A DNA stretch of 11,020 bases. Source: Anaerolineales bacterium. GTDB lineage: Bacteria > Chloroflexota > Anaerolineae > Anaerolineales > JABWBV01. The notes beneath the pieces are model-generated. The model ran no database searches. It was not told where the DNA came from and worked only from the letters and a program-made list of their open reading frames with translations. The first letter of the stretch is position 1. The number at the start of each line of letters is the position of its first letter. A program made the translations under genes and the position numbers. The stretch spans positions 1 to 11,020 of the forward strand of contig JALUWE010000275.1 in NCBI GenBank assembly GCA_027019845.1, written 5' to 3'. Positions 5,319 through 11,020 of this stretch are shown piece after piece.

Positions 5319-8300
5319 ATGCCCTCCCTCACCCCCCGCCTGGCCGAACTGATCGCCTCCGACAACGCCATCCTGTTCGTCGGCGCAGGGCTGCGCGACG
5401 ACCCGAACCACCTCCCCACAGTCCGCCAAATCGCCGACTCCCTGGCCGAACGCATCGATTACCGCCGCGCAGACCGCAGCCTGTCCGCAGTGGCTCGCGA
5501 CTTCGAAGTGCTCAAAGGCCGCAACGCGTTGATCGCCGCGCTGCGCGAAGAACTGCGCAAACACCACGCCCAACCCGGCCCCCTCCACCAACTGATCGCC
5601 GACGCGGTCCTCCCCCACTCCAAAATCCTCACCACCCGCTTCGACCAGGTGCTCGAACGCGCCTTCGACCAGTTCCGCAAACCCTACGTCCTGATCGTGC
5701 GCGACGCAGACGTGCCCTTCTTCGACGAATCCAAAATCGCCCTCATCAAAATGCAGGGCGACATCGACCAGCCCGACAGCCTGATCATCACCGAAGACGA
5801 CCTGGACGCCTTCATCAGCCGCCTGCCCACCGTCAGCGACGTGGTGCGCGCCTTCTTCGCCACCAAAACCCTCATCTTCCTCGGCTACGACCTGGCCGAC
5901 CCGCAATTCAAACGCTTCTTCCGGCAAGTCACCCGCAACCTAAGCGCGTTCCGGCGCAAAGCCTACGCGGTCATCCCCGCCGCGCTCGACCCGGTCGAAG
6001 AGCGCTACTGGGAATCCCAGAACGTGGAAACCATCGTCCAACCCGCCCTGACCTTCCTCGAATCCCTGGCCGCGGAAGTCAGAGCACAGGTCGCCATCGA
6101 CCGCGACCCCGAACCCACCGACCGGCTGCTGGCGCGCAGCAAAGAAACCCTCCCCGAACGCCCCTACAAAGCCCTGCAAAGCTACACCCTGGAGGACGCC
6201 GCCATCTTCACCGGGCGCGGGGAAGAAAGCCACCGCCTCGCCAACCGCGTCCTCGGCCACCGCCTCACCCTGCTCTACGGCGAATCCGGCAGCGGCAAAA
6301 CCAGCCTGATGCGCGCCGGAGTCACCCCCTTACTGCTCAAACAGCGCGCCCTGGTCGCCACCTGCACCCCCGACCCCGGCCAGCCTCTCACCGAACTCCT
6401 GCGCCAAACTTTGCTCCAAACCGGCGGGCAAGCCGGTCTCAGCGCGGAAAGCGAAAGCCTGCTCGTCACCCTGCGCGATTGGCAGGCCAGACTCAGCGGC
6501 CCCATCGTCCTGGTCATCGACCAGTTCGAGCAATTCTTCCTGGTCTACGGCCCCCAGGAACGCCAGAGCGCGGCCCGCCTGTTCCACGAACTGCACGCCG
6601 ACCGCAGCCTCAACATCCGCCTGGTCCTCATCCTGCGCGAAGATTTCCTCGGCCGTCTCCAAACCCTCGAACAGCACGTCCCCGGCCTGATGAACGTGCG
6701 CTTCCGCCTCGAAAAACTGGGACGCGAAAACGCCCGCGCCGCCATCGAAGAACCCGCCCGCCTGTTCGACCTGACCTGGGAACCCGCCCTCGTCCAAACC
6801 CTGCTCGACGACCTCTACGACCCCGAAACCGGCATCTCCCCGCCCCAACTGCAAATCGTCTGCGACAGGCTGTACACCGACGCCCTCGAAAACGGAAACC
6901 GGCCCGACCGCGCCCCTGCCCTGACCCTCGAACGCTTCCGCCAGCTTGGCGGCACCGCCACCATCCTGGGCGACTACCTCGACCAGAGCGTGGCCGCCCT
7001 CCCCGAACGCGACCGCGCCCCCGCCCGCCGCCTGCTCGCCGCCCTGGTCAGCAGCGCGGGCGTCAAACAACGCCTTCCCCTCCCCGAACTGGCCCGCGCC
7101 GCGGACCTCGACCCCGGCGAGGCCGCGCCCCTCCTCGACCACCTCACCCGTCTGCGCCTCCTCCAACGCTACGAAACCGTCCCGCCAGACAACCAATCAC
7201 CAATTACCAATCACCAATTACCGATTTCCTACGAACTCACCCACGACTACCTCGTCCCCCGCATCATCCGCTGGCTCGATCAGGATTTCTGGGACGCGCA
7301 AAAAGCCCGCGAAATCCTGCGCCAGGACCTGCCCGCCTGGGAAACCCGCCAGCGACTGCTCGCCCGCGACGACCTCGACCTGCTGCACAGACAGCGCGAC
7401 CGTCTGCGGCCCACCACCGCGCAGCTCGCAATGATCTTCGCCGCGGCGGTCTTCCACAACGCCCATCCCGAACGCTGGGGCGAGGGCCTGCCGCCCGCCG
7501 AACGGCTGCGCGTCCTCGTCCAGTTGCTCAAACACCCGCTGCCGCAGGCGCGGGCGAATGCCGCGCTGGCACTGGGCGCGTACCCCGAAGCCCCGGTCGC
7601 GATGGCGCTGGCCCGCGCCGCGGTCGAAGACCCGCACCCGGAGGTGCAGCAAGCGGCCGCGGCGGGCATCGGCGCGCTGATCGAGAACGCGCCCCGGCCC
7701 GTGGCTCGGTCCGCGGTGGATGCGCTGCTCCAGGCCGCGGGGTCGCCCGAAACGCAGGCGGCCGCGCGCCGCGCGTTGGCTGCCGTCCGCGAGGCGCACC
7801 CCGAACTCGATCCCTATCTGCCTCCGGACATGCGCCGCAAACTGTTGCGCCGGGTGCGCGGTTCGCGCTGGCAGCGCAACCGTCACCGCATCCTGGCGCG
7901 CACCTTTCAGGGCGTGCAAGGCGGCTTTTGGGGGTTGGGGCTGGGCATGGGGTTGTTTCTGGGCGCGGCCAGCAGCTTGCGGCCAACCGGTTCGCTGGAC
8001 ATCCGCGTGCTGCTGGTGCTGCTGTTCGCCGGTGTCTCGCTGGCGGGTGTGATCGGCGCGTTCAGCGTGGGCAGCGCAGCGTTCGTGGATGCCCTGCAAC
8101 AGTTTCTCGGAGACGGGCAAAAGCCGCTGCAACGCTGGGCACTCACATCCCTGACCGCCGCGCTCGCGCTGGGGCTGGGGTTTTCCCTGCTGGCCGCGGG
8201 CGCAGCCGGTAACACGCAGCCGGCCGCGCGGGTGATGACCGGCGGGGTGCTGATCGGGTTGGGGCTGGCCGCGCCCGCCACCGCGCCCTGGCGCGCGGCC

Positions 8301-8459
8301 CGCGCCCTCCGCCTGGGGGCCGGCGCGCTGATCGGGGCCGCGGTCTTCCTGCTGGCCGGCGCGCTCGGCTTCTTCGTGATCGACAGCCCCGTCTGGCTGC
8401 TGCTGATGGGCGCGGCCAGCGGAATTGGGTTCTTTATGGCTTTGAGCCAAAAGCAATAA
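5319..8459 (+). CDS. SIR2-like/nSTAND1 NTPase with HEAT repeats and C-terminal membrane spans
   Basis: This is a 1046-residue multidomain protein, probably a signal-transducing NTPase of the conflict or antiphage type. That role is inferred from domain content. The SIR2-like domain spans about 1-255: FVGAGL (20-25), TTRFD (105-109), KMQGDIDQPDSL (144-155), TEDD (158-161) and FLGYDLADPQF (187-197). The nSTAND1 ATPase spans about 282-660: PYKALQSY, FTGR (297-300), Walker A GESGSGKT (321-328), Walker B VLVIDQFEQFF (397-407), LILRED (437-442) and the closing LTHDYL (640-645). HEAT-like helical repeats span about 725-825. About six hydrophobic spans lie at roughly 868-888, 896-918, 940-964, 972-990, 998-1021 and 1024-1043. 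In SIR2 NADases the TTN and K-x-HG residues are usual; here R107 and Q146 stand in their places, so NADase activity is doubtful. The ATG follows rimM by 9 bp without a Shine-Dalgarno. A heptamer repeat encodes residues 625-636. Confidence 0.85.
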   Translation: MPSLTPRLAELIASDNAILFVGAGLRDDPNHLPTVRQIADSLAERIDYRRADRSLSAVARDFEVLKGRNALIAALREELRKHHAQPGPLHQLIADAVLPHSKILTTRFDQVLERAFDQFRKPYVLIVRDADVPFFDESKIALIKMQGDIDQPDSLIITEDDLDAFISRLPTVSDVVRAFFATKTLIFLGYDLADPQFKRFFRQVTRNLSAFRRKAYAVIPAALDPVEERYWESQNVETIVQPALTFLESLAAEVRAQVAIDRDPEPTDRLLARSKETLPERPYKALQSYTLEDAAIFTGRGEESHRLANRVLGHRLTLLYGESGSGKTSLMRAGVTPLLLKQRALVATCTPDPGQPLTELLRQTLLQTGGQAGLSAESESLLVTLRDWQARLSGPIVLVIDQFEQFFLVYGPQERQSAARLFHELHADRSLNIRLVLILREDFLGRLQTLEQHVPGLMNVRFRLEKLGRENARAAIEEPARLFDLTWEPALVQTLLDDLYDPETGISPPQLQIVCDRLYTDALENGNRPDRAPALTLERFRQLGGTATILGDYLDQSVAALPERDRAPARRLLAALVSSAGVKQRLPLPELARAADLDPGEAAPLLDHLTRLRLLQRYETVPPDNQSPITNHQLPISYELTHDYLVPRIIRWLDQDFWDAQKAREILRQDLPAWETRQRLLARDDLDLLHRQRDRLRPTTAQLAMIFAAAVFHNAHPERWGEGLPPAERLRVLVQLLKHPLPQARANAALALGAYPEAPVAMALARAAVEDPHPEVQQAAAAGIGALIENAPRPVARSAVDALLQAAGSPETQAAARRALAAVREAHPELDPYLPPDMRRKLLRRVRGSRWQRNRHRILARTFQGVQGGFWGLGLGMGLFLGAASSLRPTGSLDIRVLLVLLFAGVSLAGVIGAFSVGSAAFVDALQQFLGDGQKPLQRWALTSLTAALALGLGFSLLAAGAAGNTQPAARVMTGGVLIGLGLAAPATAPWRAARALRLGAGALIGAAVFLLAGALGFFVIDSPVWLLLMGAASGIGFFMALSQKQ
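7192..7226 (+). repeat. Five ACCAATY heptamers inside the STAND gene
   Basis: Five adjacent units read ACCAATC, ACCAATT, ACCAATC, ACCAATT and ACCGATT. They encode NQSPITNHQLPI (residues 625-636) just before the conserved YELTHDYL. The 7-bp period is not a multiple of three, so a gain or loss of one unit would shift the frame. The low-GC, Asn/Gln-rich stretch contrasts sharply with the GC-rich surroundings. Confidence 0.85.
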
Positions 8460-8494
8460 GCCATCCCTCCCCATCCTTCGACTACGAGTGAACG

Positions 8495-8510
8495 GGGTTC
8501 ATCCGAACCC
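8495..8510. repeat. Small hairpin GGGTTC-ATCC-GAACCC
   Basis: A perfect 6-bp stem with a 4-base loop lies 35 bp after the STAND stop. No T-tract follows, so it is not a standard Rho-independent terminator. Confidence 0.5.
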
Positions 8511-8519
8511 TGTCCACCC

Positions 8520-8532
8520 TCCGCTCAGGATG
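8520..8532 (+). repeat. TCCGCTCAGGATG, left copy of an inverted pair
   Basis: The exact reverse complement is at 10837-10849, so the pair brackets the FecR gene. Both copies are followed on the gene-facing side by AT-rich tandem units. Confidence 0.7.
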
Positions 8533-8533
8533 T

Positions 8534-8564
8534 AATACCCAATTACCCAATTACCCAATTACCC
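8534..8564 (+). repeat. AATTACCC octamer array abutting the FecR gene start
   Basis: A degenerate AATACCC (8534-8540) is followed by three perfect AATTACCC units (8541-8548, 8549-8556, 8557-8564). The ATG follows immediately at 8565, so the array occupies the whole ribosome-binding position and offers no Shine-Dalgarno sequence. Confidence 0.85.
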
Positions 8565-10766
8565 ATGTCCCCTAAAACCTCCCTCCCCCTCCTCCTCATC
8601 TTGTTCTCCGTGCTGGCCTGCGGACGCGGCCCTCAGGCCCGGCAAAACCAGGTCTTCGCCCAGGCCGACCGGGACGCGGTCTTCACAGTGGCGGCGAACG
8701 GCACGCGCACGCTCCTGCCCGCGCCGGATTCCGTCTTCCTCGACATCGGGCAGGGGGTGGACGTGGACTCAAACGGCCGCGCCATCCTTCAGTTCGCCGA
8801 CCTGTTCACGGTGGAGGTGCTGCGCGACGGGGAGCTGACCATCCAGCAGTTGGAGGTGAGCGATCAGGCCGTGCTGGTTACGGTGGTGCAAAACGGCGGG
8901 GTGCTGCTCAACGAGTTCGACCCCGAAGCCGAGATTGATAAACGCTTCACCGTGCAGACCGCGTTCGCCACCGTAACCGCGGTGGGCACGCGCTTTCTGA
9001 TCGTCAAAGAGGAGGGCAGCCCGCTGGAGTGGGTGATCGCGCTGGACGCCGGGCCGGACGACCTGGAGGTGACCGCGGACGGGGTCACCAAACCGGTCGA
9101 GAGCGGGGTGGCGCGCTGGGTGGCGCCCGTTGGCGAACCCAGTCCCGGCATTCAGGCCGATATGGACAACGTGATGGGGTGGCTCTCCGCGATGCAATCC
9201 AGCGGCACGGACGAGAATGTCGGGGATGTGCTCTGGCCCCCCGCGGACGTGCTGGCGACCACCCAGGCTGTGGCCGCGCTGCCGGGGGCCGGCGGCACGT
9301 TCGAGATCAGCGGCGTGGTGTTCACCCTGGGGGAATCCGGCCAATACTGGCTGGAGGACTGTAATCAGGACGGGGTGCAGGACGTCGCCATGCAGGATGG
9401 CACGCTCTCGATGGATTTTCGCGCCGTGGCGCGCGTCAAATCGCTGGACGTGACGGTGCTGAACCGCGCCGGGCCAGACAGCGGCAGCCTCACCGCGCTC
9501 GATCCGGCCCGGCAGCCGGTCAGCAGCCAGCTGCTGAGCGCGGGCGAGGGCGAATATCAGGTGCTCAGCCTGCGGGACGAGGTGCCCTACCATTACGCGG
9601 AACTGATGCTCGAGGCGGGCTGCTTCCTGGGGTTCAGCCTGACCCCGCCAGGCCCGGACGGGGAACCCCAGCCCCCGCGCCCCGCGGTGGAGACCGCGCC
9701 CCCGCCCGGGGCCGCGGATTTCGTCCGCATCGATTCCCCCGCGGACGGGGCCGCGGACGTGACCAATCCGTTCACCGTGTCCGGCGCGGCCAGCGTCCCC
9801 TTCGAGCGCACGCTGGTGCTGCGCGTGGAAACGTTGGATGGCGCGGTGCTCCAGGAGCAGCCGGTGTTCGTGGAGGGGGGCGAGCTGGGCGGCGAACCGG
9901 GCACGTTTTCCGCCGAGGTGCTGGTGGATTTCAGCCTGCCGCTGGAGGTGGTGGTGCGGGTGATGCACATTTCGATGAAAGACGGCTCGGTGGTGGCGGA
10001 GGACAGTGTGCGCCTGGCGCCGCTCAACCCCGGTGAGGGGGGCGAAGTTCGCCGTCCCCCGGAAAACGGCCAGTTCTTCGCCGTGCCGGTGGCGGCGTAT
10101 CTGGTGGGGTTCGAGATCGACGGCGACCCGGAAGAATGGTTTGCGCTGGCCGAGGCTTCCGGGGTGAATTTCGTTGGGGTGGACACGATTGTGTACGACG
10201 AGGCCTGCCTGTACGACGAGCCGGGTTTTTTGAGCGACGACCTTTCCGCGCTGGTGAGTTTTTCGTATGACGAGACGTTTTTGTACGGCGTGTTCATCGT
10301 GCGGGACGACCGGTACAGCCTGTATTCCGGGGATGAGTTTTTCGTTTTTTTGGGGGATGCACCACAAATCATCCTGGACCTCGATCTGGCGGGCGATTTC
10401 GCGGACCGCGGCCCGAGCCGGGATGACATCGAGGTGGATTTCCACCCCGGATTTCTGGACGGGGACACGCTGTTCTCGCCTTATGCCGCGCTCTGGCGGC
10501 TGGACACGCTGGAGGCGGCCGCGTTCGACGAGGTGCTCATCGGCAGCCGCTATATGGACGGCGAGGGGTATGTGGTGGAGTTCGCCATCCCGTGGAAGTC
10601 GCTGGGGGTGGCGCCCGAGGCGGGCAGCGCGTTCGGCCTGGCAGCCAGCGTGAGCGACAACGACGCGTTCGACTTTGAGGCGCAGCAGTGCATGGTCTCC
10701 AGCGCGGCGGCCCGCGATTTCCGCGACCCGACCACGTGGGGGACGTTGTTTTTGGTGGGGGAGTAG
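8565..10766 (+). CDS. FecR-domain lipoprotein with Gmad2-like and CBM9-like domains
   Basis: This is a 733-residue exported protein of unknown exact role. Residues 1-19 are a signal sequence ending in SVLAC, a plausible though imperfect lipobox with C19 as the lipidated residue. A FecR-like domain covers about 55-190 (FLDIGQGVDVDSNGRAILQF, then FATVTAVGTRFLI near 134-146). A calcium-loop-like DCNQDGVQD lies at 265-273 in an unassigned middle region. A Pro-rich linker (about 360-385) leads to a Gmad2/Ig-like domain (about 386-487: IDSPADGAADVTNPFTVSG). The C-terminal ~220 residues resemble a CBM9-type sugar-binding fold: IDGDPEEW (518-525), SYDETFLYGVFIVRD and YVVEFAIPWKSLG (669-681). FecR domains often act in envelope signalling with ECF sigma factors, but none is present here. 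The start is fixed by the signal peptide, although the ATG lacks a Shine-Dalgarno. Membership in one transcript with the STAND gene is possible but unproven. Confidence 0.82.
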   Translation: MSPKTSLPLLLILFSVLACGRGPQARQNQVFAQADRDAVFTVAANGTRTLLPAPDSVFLDIGQGVDVDSNGRAILQFADLFTVEVLRDGELTIQQLEVSDQAVLVTVVQNGGVLLNEFDPEAEIDKRFTVQTAFATVTAVGTRFLIVKEEGSPLEWVIALDAGPDDLEVTADGVTKPVESGVARWVAPVGEPSPGIQADMDNVMGWLSAMQSSGTDENVGDVLWPPADVLATTQAVAALPGAGGTFEISGVVFTLGESGQYWLEDCNQDGVQDVAMQDGTLSMDFRAVARVKSLDVTVLNRAGPDSGSLTALDPARQPVSSQLLSAGEGEYQVLSLRDEVPYHYAELMLEAGCFLGFSLTPPGPDGEPQPPRPAVETAPPPGAADFVRIDSPADGAADVTNPFTVSGAASVPFERTLVLRVETLDGAVLQEQPVFVEGGELGGEPGTFSAEVLVDFSLPLEVVVRVMHISMKDGSVVAEDSVRLAPLNPGEGGEVRRPPENGQFFAVPVAAYLVGFEIDGDPEEWFALAEASGVNFVGVDTIVYDEACLYDEPGFLSDDLSALVSFSYDETFLYGVFIVRDDRYSLYSGDEFFVFLGDAPQIILDLDLAGDFADRGPSRDDIEVDFHPGFLDGDTLFSPYAALWRLDTLEAAAFDEVLIGSRYMDGEGYVVEFAIPWKSLGVAPEAGSAFGLAASVSDNDAFDFEAQQCMVSSAAARDFRDPTTWGTLFLVGE

Positions 10767-10774
10767 GGAGGGGG

Positions 10775-10823
10775 AATTGTGAATTGTGAATTGTGAATTG
10801 TGAATGGTTAATTGTGAATGGGG
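10775..10823 (+). repeat. AATTGTG heptamer array
   Basis: Four perfect AATTGTG units (10775-10802) are followed by AATGGTT, another AATTGTG (10810-10816) and AATGGGG. The array starts eight bases after the FecR stop codon. Confidence 0.88.
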
Positions 10824-10832
10824 TATTGGCTA

Positions 10833-10849
10833 ATTGCATCCTGAGCGGA
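10833..10849 (-). repeat. Dispersed motif, right copy 1
   Basis: ATTGCATCCTGAG (10833-10845) extends to CATCCTGAGCGGA (10837-10849), the reverse complement of 8520-8532. Confidence 0.7.
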
Positions 10850-10851
10850 AA

Positions 10852-10880
10852 GGGATAGAGAGTGGGGATAGGGAGTGGGG
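10852..10880 (+). repeat. 13-bp tandem repeat GGGATAGRGAGTG
   Basis: GGGATAGAGAGTG (10852-10864) and GGGATAGGGAGTG (10865-10877) lie side by side, followed by a partial third copy. Two GGGTATT heptamers follow (10883-10889 and 10890-10896). Confidence 0.65.
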
Positions 10881-10893
10881 ATGGGTATTGGGT

Positions 10894-10906
10894 ATTGCAT
10901 CCTGAG
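10894..10906 (-). repeat. Dispersed motif, right copy 2
   Basis: ATTGCATCCTGAG is a direct repeat of 10833-10845, 61 bp further on. It lacks the CGGA extension. Confidence 0.7.
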
Positions 10907-11020
10907 AGTGCGGTAAAAGTCAAGGGCGAAAAAAAGCCTGAAAGAGCATCTTCAAAAAGCAATACTTACCCGGACCTGCAAACAACGCAGATAAAGCGGC
11001 AGGCCAGATAGCAGATATGC

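Larger units (their letters stand above)
8460..8564. other. Repeat-rich spacer between the STAND and FecR genes
   Basis: This 105-bp spacer has no reading frame of note. It contains a small hairpin (8495-8510), the 13-bp motif TCCGCTCAGGATG (8520-8532) that recurs inverted beyond the next gene, and an octamer array (8534-8564). No promoter with convincing -35 and -10 boxes is seen. Confidence 0.6.
10767..11020. other. Non-coding repeat-rich region after the FecR gene
   Basis: It holds the AATTGTG heptamer array (10775-10823), a short 13-bp-period repeat (10852-10880), GGGTATT pairs and two copies of ATTGCATCCTGAG. From about 10920 to the end the sequence becomes more ordinary. Short open frames run off the right edge on the - strand (to stops near 10952 and 10920), so a gene tail may begin there, but it cannot be identified. 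No terminator with a clear stem and T-tract was found. Confidence 0.5.

Noticed and set aside
6330..7196. 288-codon open frame on the - strand
   Set aside because: It is antisense to the nSTAND domain and has Glu/Gly/Val/Gln-biased composition typical of a shadow frame.
6479..8212. 577-codon open frame on the + strand
   Set aside because: It is an alternative frame of the STAND gene, Pro/Arg-rich and without recognisable domains; the main frame carries all motifs.
7218..8474. 418-codon open frame on the - strand
   Set aside because: It is antisense to the HEAT and membrane part of the STAND gene and has a low-complexity Gln/Arg/Gly composition.
8495..8510. Rho-independent terminator after the STAND gene
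   Set aside because: The hairpin stem is only 6 bp and no T-rich tract follows.
8769..10445. 558-codon open frame on the - strand
   Set aside because: It lies fully antisense to the FecR gene, is His/Arg/Gly-rich without domains, and arises from the GC-rich codon bias of the real gene.
5298..10906. CRISPR array from the many short repeats
   Set aside because: The units are 7-13 bp and directly adjacent, with no uniform spacers and no cas genes.
10537..10962. 141-codon open frame on the - strand starting in the repeat region
   Set aside because: Its N-terminal half is a translation of heptamer repeats and the rest is antisense to the FecR gene.

Overview
The window looks like a GC-rich bacterial chromosome, most plausibly a member of the Chloroflexota (Anaerolineae-like). 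That placement is an inference from the style of the encoded proteins, the architecture of the large ATPase gene and the short heptamer-type tandem repeats; no rRNA or other decisive marker is present.

Positions 1-2439 hold two metabolic genes that converge tail to tail: pdp (pyrimidine-nucleoside phosphorylase, + strand, 267-1571) and a DegV-family fatty-acid-binding protein (- strand, 1591-2439). The intergenic region 2440-2795 contains a roughly 139-bp non-coding element with short terminal inverted repeats and an 11-bp flanking direct repeat, so it looks like a MITE with its target-site duplication. Just downstream of it lies a good sigma70-type promoter (TTGACC, 17 bp, TAAAAT) for ffh.

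Positions 2796-5309 form a compact co-directional translation and secretion cluster: ffh (SRP54 GTPase), rpsP (ribosomal protein S16), khpA (KH-domain RNA-binding protein) and rimM (16S rRNA maturation factor). This is the conserved ffh-rpsP-ylqC-rimM order. The genes that usually follow, trmD and rplS, do not follow here.

Instead, nine bases after rimM, a 1046-residue protein begins: SIR2-like domain, nSTAND1 NTPase, HEAT-like repeats and about six membrane spans (5319-8459). This is the architecture of an NTP-dependent conflict or antiphage sensor, but two canonical SIR2 catalytic residues appear substituted. After a 105-bp repeat-rich spacer comes a 733-residue exported protein, probably a lipoprotein, with a FecR domain, a Gmad2-like Ig domain and a CBM9-like C-terminal domain (8565-10766). 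The window ends in about 250 bp of non-coding repeats.

The most unusual theme is short tandem repeats with 7-8 bp period. They occur at the rimM/STAND junction, inside the STAND reading frame, directly against the start codon of the FecR gene, and downstream of it. A 13-bp sequence (TCCGCTCAGGATG) also brackets the FecR gene as an inverted repeat. The right-hand part of the window therefore looks like an accessory segment attached to a housekeeping operon.
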